From: Algoriphagus sp. NG3
GTDB taxonomy: Bacteria > Bacteroidota > Bacteroidia > Cytophagales > Cyclobacteriaceae
Reading direction: 5' to 3'
NCBI RefSeq assembly: GCF_034119865.1
Contig: NZ_CP139421.1
Coordinates: forward strand, 3,817,001-3,881,000
Length of the DNA: 64,000 nt
Below the pieces are notes generated by a model. That model had not been told where the DNA came from. It saw nothing but the letters and a program-made list of their open reading frames with translations, and searched no databases. Below are positions 1 through 7,644 of this stretch, piece by piece. Positions within the stretch are counted from its first letter, which is position 1; each line of letters begins with the position of its first letter. The position numbers were made by a program, and so were the translations under genes.

Positions 1-316
1 GTTTGATCAGGATTTTCTGCCGGTAAATAGGATGAAAAGTAACCACTACATCTGCATATTGATCGTAGAGTAGAGGTACTTCTGTATAGGTGATTCTGTT
101 GATTGAAAGATTACCTTCTCCAAATTTCCTGTCCAGATAATAAGGATCGCCCTCATGACTTAAAGGAGGTTCCTTAAACTGCCCGCCGGTGATGAGCTCT
201 TGAAAATAGGGCAACTGATCTTTATATAAAGACAAATAGTTTTCTGTCTGCCCAAAAGTCTGTGAAGCACTTACAAAAAACAGAAGAAAAGGTACGAAAA
301 AGGTTATTTTTAGCAT
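1..316 (-). CDS. Exported protein of unknown function (N-terminal part; runs off the window)
   Basis: The minus-strand frame opens with ATG at 316 and stays open to the window edge, giving about 105 residues. It begins MLKITFFVPFLLFFVSASQT followed by FGQTENY. This is a lysine, a long hydrophobic core and a likely signal-peptidase I site near residues 18-23, so the product is probably exported. The mature part (LYKDQLPYFQELITGG, then EGDPYYLDRKFGEGNLSINRITYTEVPLLYDQYAD) matches no family I recognise. It is divergent from the sugar isomerase gene at 428, with a 111-base shared upstream region. The C-terminus lies outside the window, so function cannot be judged. Confidence 0.75.
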   Translation of the reverse strand, partial: MLKITFFVPFLLFFVSASQTFGQTENYLSLYKDQLPYFQELITGGQFKEPPLSHEGDPYYLDRKFGEGNLSINRITYTEVPLLYDQYADVVVTFHPIYRQKILIK

Positions 317-376
317 ATGTTAGGTACTATACTAGTTTAGTTTATGCTCTCTTTGTCCAAAATTAGGCCGAACGGC

Positions 377-389
377 AAATACAGTATTT
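377..389. promoter_or_regulatory. Short palindrome in a divergent promoter region
   Basis: AAATAC-A-GTATTT is a perfect 13-base palindrome 39 bases upstream of the isomerase ATG at 428, inside the divergent spacer 317-427. It may be an operator, but A/T-rich palindromes of this length also arise by chance. Confidence 0.25.
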
Positions 390-427
390 AAATGGATGGA
401 AGTTCTCAAAATTTCAATTAACCTAAA

Positions 428-1333
428 ATGAATAGAAGAAATTTATTAAAAACTATTGCTGTTGGAGCCGCTGCTCTTCCTTTGACTCCGGCTTTTGCTT
501 TCTCTACGAAAAAGGAAGACACAACGCTACAGTTTTCTTTAAACACCAGTACTTTACGTGGACAAAAACTAGATCTACCAAAGATCATAGAAGTAGCAGC
601 CAGAGCCGGATATGATGGAATAGAGCTCTGGATTGCAGAACTGGAAGCCTATCTAGAAACAGGTAAATCCTTAGCCTCTCTCAAAAAACTTTTCAGTGAC
701 GCCAAGATTATCCCAGTAAATGCAATAGGATTTGCACCATGGATGGCTCAGGACACGGCCAAAAGCAAGGCTGGTTTTGAGCAGATGGAAAAGGAAATGG
801 GAATGCTAGCAGAAATCGGGTGTAAGCGGGTGGCTGCCCCAGCTATTGGAACCACAAACCCAATTGACCTGCTGGCTGCCGGTGAACAATACGCAAGACT
901 GATAGCCTTGGGAAGAAAAACCGGGGTCATGCCCCAATTGGAATTCTGGGGTGCTTTTGAGCCCTTTCATCAATTAGGACAAGCATTGGCTACTGCGGCT
1001 GCCGCCAATGATCCAGATGCCAGGATTTTACCCGATGTGTACCACTTATTTCGAGGAGGATCAGGTTTTGAGGGGTTGAAGCTTATCAACGGGAATGCCA
1101 TCGAGGTCTTTCACATGAATGATTTCACGTCTAAACCAAGACTCGAGCAAAAAGATAGTGACCGGGTATATCCAGGGGATGGCATAGCTCCCATGGAAGA
1201 AATTGCCGCAACGCTGAAAGCTATGGGAGGCAACAAAATACTGTCCCTGGAGCTTTTCAACGAAACCTATTGGGCTCAGGACGCACAGGAAGTCGCCAAT
1301 ACGGGGCTAAAGAAAATGAAGCAGTTTTTTTAA
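428..1333 (+). CDS. Exported sugar phosphate isomerase/epimerase-like TIM-barrel protein
   Basis: A 301-residue protein. The N-terminus MNRRNLLKTIAVGAAALPLT resembles a twin-arginine (Tat) signal (RRNLLK, hydrophobic stretch, cleavage near AFAFS), so it probably folds in the cytoplasm and acts in the periplasm. The rest reads as an AP-endonuclease-2/xylose-isomerase-like TIM barrel. GYDGIELW is an early strand, and metal-ligand type residues follow in order at LEFWGAF (Glu), DVYHLF (Asp, His), HMNDF (His, Asp) and LELFN (Glu). The family isomerises or epimerises sugars; in related Bacteroidota loci such proteins also act as lyases or hydratases on 3-keto sugars. It converges on the Gfo/Idh/MocA gene, with a shared terminator between them. 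Substrate unknown. The ATG start is supported by the signal sequence. Confidence 0.82.
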   Translation: MNRRNLLKTIAVGAAALPLTPAFAFSTKKEDTTLQFSLNTSTLRGQKLDLPKIIEVAARAGYDGIELWIAELEAYLETGKSLASLKKLFSDAKIIPVNAIGFAPWMAQDTAKSKAGFEQMEKEMGMLAEIGCKRVAAPAIGTTNPIDLLAAGEQYARLIALGRKTGVMPQLEFWGAFEPFHQLGQALATAAAANDPDARILPDVYHLFRGGSGFEGLKLINGNAIEVFHMNDFTSKPRLEQKDSDRVYPGDGIAPMEEIAATLKAMGGNKILSLELFNETYWAQDAQEVANTGLKKMKQFF

Positions 1334-1360
1334 TTGGAATTTTGGAGACCACATAAAACA

Positions 1361-1399
1361 AAAGCAGGAAAAAGTGACCTTTCCTGCTTTTTGGTTTTT
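1361..1399 (+). terminator. Bidirectional rho-independent terminator
   Basis: Perfect inverted repeat AAAGCAGGAAA (1361-1371) / TTTCCTGCTTT (1380-1390) with an 8-base loop, followed on the plus strand by TTGGTTTTTG. The A-rich bases before it give a T-rich tail on the minus strand too, so it can end both the isomerase gene (stop at 1333) and the convergent gene ending at 1427. Confidence 0.8.
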
Positions 1400-1426
1400 G
1401 AGACTTTAGATTTTATCCTTCAGCCT

Positions 1427-2590
1427 TTAGACTTTCTCCACCCATTCCACACCAGTATCCTTCCAAGCCCGGTCTTTCGCGGAATTAATCACTGCCTCAC
1501 ATACTTTTTGAGTCTCGAAGGCATCCCGGAAAGTCGGATGGCAGGATTCATTTGTTTCCAAGCTATGGAAGAAATCTGCCACTTGGTGAATGAAAGAATG
1601 TTCGTAACCTATAGAAGTGCCCGGTATCCACCATCTGTCCATATAGGGATGATCTCCATCTGTCACATGAATAGATCGCCATCCACGGACCTGCCCTTCA
1701 TCATCATGGTCAAAATACTCCAGACGGGTCAGGTCGTGCAGATCCCATCGGATGGATGCATGCTCCCCGTTTATCTCAAAGGTGTAAAGGGCTTTATGCC
1801 CTCTGGCGTATCGGGTGGCTTCGAATAAGCCTAACGAACCGTTGTCAAAATGACAATGGAAAATACAGGCATCATCGATTGTCACTTCCTTTTTTTCTCC
1901 TGTCCCTTGGTGAACTCTTTCTTTGATAAATGTCTCAGTCATCGCAGAGACATCCTTGATCCCTCCATTGATCCACATTGCGGTATCTACACAGTGGGCA
2001 AGCAGATCACCTGTCACTCCAGATCCTGCCGCTTCTGCATCCAGTCTCCATAGTGCGTCACCGCCTTGCGGAAGATCGGGACTGATAGTCCAGTCCTGTA
2101 GGAAATTTGCGCGGTAATGGAAAATCTTGCCCAGCTTACCCGAAGCAACGATTTGCTTGGCCAGGGTTACGGCAGGAACTCTCCTGTAATTGTACCAAAC
2201 TGTGTTTTTCACACCGGCTTTTTCTACAGCCTCCACCATACCTTCGGCTTCCGCTACAGTTCTTGCCAAAGGCTTCTCACAAAGAATCATTTTTCCTGCC
2301 TCGGCAGCAGCTATGGCAATCTCTGCATGCATATCATTAGGAGTACAGATATCCACCGCATCGATATCATCTCGTTTCAGTAATTCCCTCCAGTCGGTCT
2401 CGACTGATTTATAACCCCACTGATCTGCGAAAGCTTGAGCCTTTTCCTTCCTTCTGGAGCAGCACGCTTGCAAAACAGGAACGTATTCGTATTCGGGAAA
2501 AAAATCAGGAACTCTTTTGTAGCCATTGGTATGGATCCGTCCCATCAGCCCTGTACCGATGAGACCTATTCTGATATGTTTTTTATTCAT
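1427..2590 (-). CDS. Gfo/Idh/MocA family NAD(P)-dependent oxidoreductase
   Basis: A 387-residue cytoplasmic dehydrogenase without a signal peptide. The N-terminus [13 protein letters not shown] carries the Rossmann GxGxxG motif. [11 protein letters not shown] and the catalytic-lysine motif CEKPLA (near residues 100-105) are typical of the family, and HCVDTAMW near residue 200 is a C-terminal-domain active-site segment. Members oxidise sugars, inositols or glycosides with NAD(P). It is the last gene of the run DUF4432, cupin, TIM-barrel, Gfo/Idh on the minus strand. The company of an epimerase-like protein and two isomerase barrels points to sugar or inositol oxidation, but the substrate cannot be read from the sequence. 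Family call is firm. Confidence 0.9.
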   Translation of the reverse strand: MNKKHIRIGLIGTGLMGRIHTNGYKRVPDFFPEYEYVPVLQACCSRRKEKAQAFADQWGYKSVETDWRELLKRDDIDAVDICTPNDMHAEIAIAAAEAGKMILCEKPLARTVAEAEGMVEAVEKAGVKNTVWYNYRRVPAVTLAKQIVASGKLGKIFHYRANFLQDWTISPDLPQGGDALWRLDAEAAGSGVTGDLLAHCVDTAMWINGGIKDVSAMTETFIKERVHQGTGEKKEVTIDDACIFHCHFDNGSLGLFEATRYARGHKALYTFEINGEHASIRWDLHDLTRLEYFDHDDEGQVRGWRSIHVTDGDHPYMDRWWIPGTSIGYEHSFIHQVADFFHSLETNESCHPTFRDAFETQKVCEAVINSAKDRAWKDTGVEWVEKV

Positions 2591-2591
2591 G

Positions 2592-2667
2592 ATTGTAAAA
2601 TTTTAAAATTGTAAGATTGGAAGATTGAGTTTAAGGTTAGAAAGCCTGAAAGTTGTAAAGTTTGGAA
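2592..2667. repeat. 8-bp tandem array, consensus ATTGNAAR
   Basis: Reading the plus strand in 8-base steps from 2592 gives ATTGTAAA, ATTTTAAA, ATTGTAAG, ATTGGAAG, ATTGAGTT; after TAAG the period resumes with GTTAGAAA, GCCTGAAA, GTTGTAAA, GTTTGGAA. The array fills the start of the spacer (2591-2775) between two minus-strand genes. Related arrays lie at 5243-5280 and 20586-20609. Confidence 0.6.
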
Positions 2668-2775
2668 TCAACGGAGTTTTGATTTGGAAGTGATGCCAAA
2701 AATTTCCACTCCGCTTGTAAATCGTACTTCGTACTTCTTAAATCTATTTAGCCTTCACACTTTATACTTCAGCTT

Positions 2776-3798
2776 TTACCACCCATGAGCATTCCTCACT
2801 TTGACCAAGGCAGCAAGAATATCGTTCCAGGTTTGCTGGTTGTTCATGACTTCATTTGGAAACATGCAACCATCCCAGCAAATATGTTCAAACGCTTTGG
2901 TCAGCTCACCATTTTCATCACGAAGCCAGTAGCCCGCATCATGGGCGATATCCAATACCCCATTTGGATCAGTGGCTTGGCAATGTCTCCCTGTCTTATC
3001 ATGAGAACCTGAACCGAAGACCGAACCGTCATTTTGGGCAACATGGAAATCAATTGTCCATGGGCGAAGTGCATCCGTTACTGTTTTCAAAGCTGCTTTG
3101 ACTGCTTCCCGGTCTTTTAGATCCGCATCTTTCGGGAGAATTCTATGCTCAGGTGCATTATACCCCATAGTGTAAAGGAATGTATGGGACATATCTGCCT
3201 GGAAACCGATATTTTGTCTGTCCACCATCTCCAATAGCTCTACCATATACTTCCAGCTGTGCATAGCTCCCCAGCAAATTTCCCCCTCGGTAGCTAAGCT
3301 TTCTCCATAACCAGCTGCGACATCACATGCTTCCCGGAAGGTTTCCGCTATGGTTTTGGTGTTACCGGCAGGGTCTTTCGCCCAGTCCTCCACTCCGGCA
3401 GCTGAATCTATTCTCACTACACCATAGTGACGGACCCCAAGCTCATTGAGCTGCTTGCCAAATTCACAGGCTTTGCGAACCATATCCACAAATGTCTTTC
3501 GTTGATCAGAGGTTCCCATTGCGGAGCCAGCCCAAATCGGTGCTACTAATGAACCTGCAACAAGGTTATGCTTTTGGAGTTTTTCTGCCAGAATCTTGGC
3601 TTCATCGGGATCGCTGAGCGAGAAGTGGGGCTCTAGCAATCCTAAGTCCACTCCGTCAAATTTCACCCCGTCAACTTCCGCAGCAGCAGTCATTGCCAAA
3701 AGTGAATCAAATGGGATTACCGGTTCAGAATCTGCACCTTTGCCGACGATTCCCGGCCAGGTGGCATTATGTAATTTTGGATAGTTATTTTGGCTCAT
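2776..3798 (-). CDS. TIM-barrel sugar isomerase/epimerase-like protein (xylose-isomerase-like)
   Basis: A 340-residue protein without a signal peptide, starting with ATG at 3798. Segments such as [50 protein letters not shown] and [11 protein letters not shown] alternate in the manner of a (beta/alpha)8 barrel of the AP-endonuclease-2/sugar-isomerase superfamily. Acidic and histidine residues (E in EGEICW, D and H in QADMSH, H in DFHVAQND) sit where metal ligands occur in that superfamily. It lies between the cupin and Gfo/Idh genes in a co-directional cluster and is therefore probably cytoplasmic and part of the same sugar pathway. Its match to the exported barrel at 428 is only at superfamily level. 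Confidence 0.75.
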   Translation of the reverse strand: MSQNNYPKLHNATWPGIVGKGADSEPVIPFDSLLAMTAAAEVDGVKFDGVDLGLLEPHFSLSDPDEAKILAEKLQKHNLVAGSLVAPIWAGSAMGTSDQRKTFVDMVRKACEFGKQLNELGVRHYGVVRIDSAAGVEDWAKDPAGNTKTIAETFREACDVAAGYGESLATEGEICWGAMHSWKYMVELLEMVDRQNIGFQADMSHTFLYTMGYNAPEHRILPKDADLKDREAVKAALKTVTDALRPWTIDFHVAQNDGSVFGSGSHDKTGRHCQATDPNGVLDIAHDAGYWLRDENGELTKAFEHICWDGCMFPNEVMNNQQTWNDILAALVKVRNAHGW

Positions 3799-4008
3799 TG
3801 TTGTGTGGGTTTTTAGTTATTATAGAAAGACCGAAGCTGGGAAACCGAAGAAGGAAGTGGTTCTCGATTCCAAATTCAGCTTTGAGTGTTTATTATTTTT
3901 ATTTTATCTAATGAATTAGGACTTTTTTTCCAGATTATTGATTTCAAACGTAGTGACTAAATCTAGTCTGGACGTCGTCAATCGCACATTTTAAATCGTA
4001 AATCAGCA

Positions 4009-5220
4009 TCACTCCACTACCTTAAGATCCGGGTTATCCGGACCGAAGTGTTTCAGCATTACGATAGGATCAGTTTTTGAATGATTAGTGATCTTCACAC
4101 CTTCCTGTGCGGCTTTTTCACTGACGAAATACTCATCATGCGTTAATTGTCCAAAGCGGATCAATGCAGGTGTTTCTATATCCCAATTATTCATTTTTCC
4201 ATAGCCCTGCATCATGATCATTCCATAGGCAGCAGAATCCTTTATCGTTACGGTTTGTCCTGGGAATACAGTTAATTCTTTTGCGCTGTAATCATGGGAA
4301 CGATAACATATCCATTTGTCATCATATCCCATAGCGTTCATTTCAGCTCTATCTTCCACAGGGATAGGCTCCATGTAATGGTTATCCATCAGATTTGGGT
4401 TGACGTTCAGATCCCAATCAATCATCTCCACGAGCAGCTCATAATCACCCCAGCGATCTTTCGGGGTGGCATTCCAAAGTAATTCATCCGGTATAATCGC
4501 TTCATTCACGAGGGATTGGTACATGGCAAAAATATCGGAGGCTTTCTGAGGTTCATAGGTACATAAGCTACCAGGGGCATGAAGCATTCCCGGAGGCACA
4601 TTCCAGCCAGTACCAGGCTGAAGTCTAAATGCCTGGGAATAATTGGTGATTTTATTATCCCCTTTATCGAAATTCTTCAGACATTCCAGAATAGTCTCCT
4701 TGGAAGTACCCGGAGCAATCCCGAAAAAAGTATAAGGGAAATCGCCACCATGGTTATTGACTTGAGGCGGAAAATAATACGCTTCAGGCTTTCCATTTTG
4801 ACCTGTCAGTTTCCCAAACTCGTCACTTGGATGAATATGGTGTGGCAAGGGCCCCATGTTGTCAAAAAACTTCGAGTACATAGGCCAGGATTTATAGTTG
4901 TCCCAAAGCCGGCTACCAATGATCTCCCCGCCTAATTCATCAATTGCATCTTTGAGCAAAAACAACTCTGTTTTGCCTCCGTTTTCATAGGCAATATGGC
5001 TAAGGCCCTCGTTTTTGCTGGTCAGTGGCCCATTTTCGGCGGGGGTAGTAGATGAAAACCAGCGTTCATCGATTCCGCCCCGATTGCCTCCCAGGCTATA
5101 GTAATCGTCCGGGTGCAATTTGATCCTTCGTCCCGGCACACAAAATGAGCGTGGCACCCAAGTCGGGGTCAATCTTAAAATTCCTTCGCCCTGCTCCAGG
5201 GCTTTTCTTGCTAAACTCAT
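4009..5220 (-). CDS. Metal-binding cupin protein, phosphomannose-isomerase-like
   Basis: About 403 residues from ATG at 5220 (MSLARKALEQGEG). The frame stays open to 5283, but the added residues come from an A/T-rich 8-bp repeat array and look non-coding. A cupin metal site is visible: PHHIHPSDEFGK (His-x-His with a downstream acid) and VPPGMLHAPGS (His) are the arrangement seen in type I mannose-6-phosphate isomerase-like cupins. The chain is longer than a single cupin and ends with a second beta-rich half (ELTVFPGQTVTIKDSAAYG). It probably isomerises a sugar or sugar phosphate in the pathway encoded around it. It follows the DUF4432 gene after 84 bases on the same strand. No close named relative recognised. 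Confidence 0.68.
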   Translation of the reverse strand: MSLARKALEQGEGILRLTPTWVPRSFCVPGRRIKLHPDDYYSLGGNRGGIDERWFSSTTPAENGPLTSKNEGLSHIAYENGGKTELFLLKDAIDELGGEIIGSRLWDNYKSWPMYSKFFDNMGPLPHHIHPSDEFGKLTGQNGKPEAYYFPPQVNNHGGDFPYTFFGIAPGTSKETILECLKNFDKGDNKITNYSQAFRLQPGTGWNVPPGMLHAPGSLCTYEPQKASDIFAMYQSLVNEAIIPDELLWNATPKDRWGDYELLVEMIDWDLNVNPNLMDNHYMEPIPVEDRAEMNAMGYDDKWICYRSHDYSAKELTVFPGQTVTIKDSAAYGMIMMQGYGKMNNWDIETPALIRFGQLTHDEYFVSEKAAQEGVKITNHSKTDPIVMLKHFGPDNPDLKVVE

Positions 5221-5242
5221 GGGTTTATTGATTAAAGATATA

Positions 5243-5280
5243 ATTTGAATATTGGAAGATTGAAAGATTTGAAAATTGTC
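5243..5280. repeat. 8-bp tandem array, consensus ATTGNAAR
   Basis: Plus-strand octamers ATTTGAAT, ATTGGAAG, ATTGAAAG, ATTTGAAA, then ATTGTC, in exact 8-base register in the 84-base spacer between the DUF4432 and cupin genes. Same family as the array at 2592-2667. Confidence 0.55.
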
Positions 5281-5304
5281 CAAACCACATCAACATCATA
5301 TTTT

Positions 5305-6363
5305 TTACAGGTTAAATTCTTTGACAGACATTCCTCTTAGTACTTCCAGTTCGATGTCATAATTTCTTTTTTCTCCGGGTTCTAATAAGATCAACGTTCC
5401 ATTTTCACGGGCAGCTGCCTGACCGATCGGAGGATTCGTCGCAGGCTCCAGGGCAGTTACATATTCATTTTTGCCCCAATGCTGCCAGTTGATCAGCCAT
5501 GGCATCTGTTTTTTGGAAAAAGTTATACTTAATCCTAATTCCAATTCATAGTTCATATATCCGCAGGTAACTTGCCCCTCATGATCACTATACGGATTAA
5601 TAAAGGCCACGTCTTCCCCAAAGCCTGAATGTTCATCGAGCGGTGCAGGGCACTTGCTGAACTTGTGCTTTTTATTAAAATCCGAAAGCAAATGGTCGGA
5701 ATCCTTTTTTTGGAGCTTCCCTTTCCACACGATCCGCGTACCCTCATCAATCAGAGGCCAGCCGCAATTAATATGGTAAAGAACCATATGTGGGGCGGGT
5801 GTATTTCCACGATTACTCACGACATCATTAATCTTGATTTTGTGAGACCCCAGAGTTCCTGAAATGCTTCTTTTCAGTTCCAAACTCGGCCCGAAAGTAG
5901 TCGTCTCCCGGATTAGTCCTACGATTTCAAAATCAAGGTTACCGGTATAAATATCAGGTTGCTTGATAGAAATAAGCTCTACGGGCGTATTGCTATAGTT
6001 TCCATGCAGTCCCCGCATTCCAGTTTCATCTTCATTGGGAGGCCCTATAGAAGAGAGACCGCAGGTGGTCAATAAGCCTCCGCCAAAAGTGCGAAGCCAG
6101 TCTATTCCCTGATTGGAAAAGGGTTGATGCGAAACATGTCCCGCATTGCTGAGCCAAGCCAGGCTATGCTCATTATAAAATGCATCCAAAATATCCATCC
6201 CCCTGTCCAGGACTACTTTGTATCGCAGTCCGGTTCCGGTATTGATCCAGGCGATACGGGTTCCGCGACCTGCTCCATTGTCGAGAACTGAAATTTCTAC
6301 CCCACCTATCTGGCGGGAATTGGACAATTTTTGTTTCCAACTGGATGGATCTGAGAGATTCAT
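5305..6363 (-). CDS. DUF4432 family protein (aldose 1-epimerase-like)
   Basis: A 352-residue cytoplasmic protein starting at ATG 6363. The block TTCGLSSIGPPNED followed by GLHGNYSNTP, the strand VLDRGMDILDA, the HMVLYHINCGWPL segment and ALEPATNPPIGQAAARENGT near the C-terminus are features of the DUF4432 family, which has the galactose-mutarotase beta-sandwich fold. Function in the family is poorly known; mutarotation or another step on an aldose is the reasonable inference. It is the first gene of a minus-strand run followed by cupin, TIM-barrel and Gfo/Idh genes. Upstream lies a 469-base gene-free stretch rich in palindromes, so its promoter is probably near 6364-6480. Confidence 0.82.
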   Translation of the reverse strand: MNLSDPSSWKQKLSNSRQIGGVEISVLDNGAGRGTRIAWINTGTGLRYKVVLDRGMDILDAFYNEHSLAWLSNAGHVSHQPFSNQGIDWLRTFGGGLLTTCGLSSIGPPNEDETGMRGLHGNYSNTPVELISIKQPDIYTGNLDFEIVGLIRETTTFGPSLELKRSISGTLGSHKIKINDVVSNRGNTPAPHMVLYHINCGWPLIDEGTRIVWKGKLQKKDSDHLLSDFNKKHKFSKCPAPLDEHSGFGEDVAFINPYSDHEGQVTCGYMNYELELGLSITFSKKQMPWLINWQHWGKNEYVTALEPATNPPIGQAAARENGTLILLEPGEKRNYDIELEVLRGMSVKEFNL

Positions 6364-6501
6364 TAAGGGTATTTGGTCTAACTCCTAAGCTATAAAAAAG
6401 AGCTTCTGACACTATCCTGCCCTATATGGGTTGGAAGAAAAAGCCCGGGAATAAGTTAGGAAAATTGTAGGCGATAAAGTTGCCGTTGATAAAAAAGTGT
6501 T

Positions 6502-6765
6502 GCCGTCAGGAGACTGCGACAGATTAAGTCCCAAACCTAAGAATTTGTATTAGAACAATTAAAAACAAAAGAATGGCCCAGATTGTAAAACCTGAGCCAT
6601 TCAAAAACTGCTGGTTCTTAGGACTTGCCTGACCGGTGGACAGGCTTGGACCTAAACCAATATAGTCTTTAGACTGGCATCAGTTAGACCTTTAGTAAAC
6701 TCTATTATCCATTATTGCAGTCGGGAGACTGCATTACTGTGAGTCCAAGTCTGAAGACTTGGACT
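6502..6765. repeat. Cluster of REP-like short palindromes
   Basis: In the gene-free stretch 6364-6832 there are two copies of a 16-base near-palindrome, GCCGTCAGGAGACTGC (6502-6517) and GCAGTCGGGAGACTGC (6717-6732), 215 bases apart. A perfect 11-base-arm inverted repeat AGTCCAAGTCT / AGACTTGGACT with a 2-base centre lies at 6742-6765. Between them is a hairpin GCCTG / CAGGC around 6640. They resemble dispersed REP-type extragenic palindromes. No coding frame is visible in 6364-6832. Confidence 0.5.
6571..6602 (-). terminator. Terminator-like hairpin
   Basis: Arms GAATGGCCCAG (6571-6581) and CTGAGCCATTC (6592-6602), one wobble position. On the minus strand the stem is followed by TTTTGTTTTTA. 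It shares the AATGGCCCA...GCCATT arms with the hairpin at 6778-6807, so one may be a diverged copy of the other. Confidence 0.45.
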
Positions 6766-6777
6766 AAAGTCTATAAA

Positions 6778-6807
6778 AATGGCCCAAGTTTTTCAACAAG
6801 GGCCATT
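6778..6807 (-). terminator. Rho-independent terminator of the DUF1080 gene
   Basis: Perfect 8-base arms AATGGCCC (6778-6785) and GGGCCATT (6800-6807) with a 14-base loop. Read on the minus strand the stem is followed by TTTTATAG. It lies 25 bases beyond the stop of the minus-strand DUF1080 gene. Confidence 0.72.
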
Positions 6808-6832
6808 GGTAATCTATAGAATACCTGAAGAT

Positions 6833-7636
6833 TTACTGCTTCAGCATCACATTTTTGAATTCGACCTTCATCGGTGGGCCTACATGAACCTGCACACCCA
6901 GATATCCTGACTCCAACCTGTTCTTGGCATCTTCGTCGTGTACCTCGGACATCAACTGGCCATTTACATAATGTTTTAGCACATTGCCTTTAGCTACGAT
7001 ATGGATACTGTTCCAGTCACCCGCCTTTATCATCGCCCCAAGTTCAGCGCGGTCACCGATCTCCTTCTCTAGATTGAGTCCTTTCCAGGCGTTCCTTTCT
7101 ACATATTCCCGAATCCCTACTCCTTCAGGCTGAGTAGTGATTTTAGTCTGCTGCCCTCTATAAGCAAGGGTAGCCCTTTTACGCTCCTCATAGTTTTGCC
7201 CGGTATAGGTGTTTTTACCATCTATATCGGCTTGATAGCCCTTCAATGCAAACGGCACATCCTCCACCAACTCACTTCTATAATTGATCCCGGAATTTCC
7301 TCCTTCAGAAATTTTAAAATCTGCTTTCAACTCAAAGTCTCCAGGCTGCCCTCCTTCCCAAATAAGGAAGGTATTCGCCTTTAACAGCGTCTCAGGCGTA
7401 ATCTCTCCCACTATGGAACCGTCTTTTACAGACCAATAAACAGGATCCCCTTTCCAACCTTGGAGAGTCTCTCCATCGAAGATAGGCTTAAAATTTGCCT
7501 CAGCAGTAAAACTAGGTTCTAAAGAAGACTTGGAAGTATCAGCCGGCTGTTTACAATTCATAAAACCTATCATAAGCATCGCTCCTAAGCCTAGCAATTC
7601 AATTCTCAACAGCTTGGATTTTATAAGATTTTTCAT
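6833..7636 (-). CDS. DUF1080 (3-keto-disaccharide hydrolase domain) lipoprotein
   Basis: A 267-residue protein. The N-terminal signal ends in GFMNCKQ, a relaxed Bacteroidota-type lipobox with Cys28, so it is probably a periplasmic or surface lipoprotein. From about residue 50 the DUF1080 domain is clear: FKPIFDGETLQGWKGDPVYW, SIVGEITPETLLKANTFLIW, FELKADFKISEGGNSGINYR and the C-terminal GYLGVQVHVGPPMKVEFKNV form the concanavalin-like sandwich of the family. Members hydrolyse or eliminate across 3-keto glycosides made by Gfo/Idh oxidoreductases. It starts 9 bases after the stop of the PVC-type cytochrome gene, so the two are co-transcribed. A Gfo/Idh gene and sugar isomerases nearby fit a keto-glycoside route. 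Confidence 0.88.
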   Translation of the reverse strand: MKNLIKSKLLRIELLGLGAMLMIGFMNCKQPADTSKSSLEPSFTAEANFKPIFDGETLQGWKGDPVYWSVKDGSIVGEITPETLLKANTFLIWEGGQPGDFELKADFKISEGGNSGINYRSELVEDVPFALKGYQADIDGKNTYTGQNYEERKRATLAYRGQQTKITTQPEGVGIREYVERNAWKGLNLEKEIGDRAELGAMIKAGDWNSIHIVAKGNVLKHYVNGQLMSEVHDEDAKNRLESGYLGVQVHVGPPMKVEFKNVMLKQ

Positions 7637-7644
7637 TTTTCTGC

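Noticed and set aside
1334..1828. Plus-strand frame of 164 codons following the exported isomerase
   Set aside because: It starts at a TTG in the terminator region and runs antisense to the clear Gfo/Idh/MocA gene; the translation is not protein-like.
5221..5283. Longer N-terminus for the cupin protein
   Set aside because: The extra 21 residues are encoded by the A/T-rich 8-bp repeat array, and the ATG at 5220 gives a better start.
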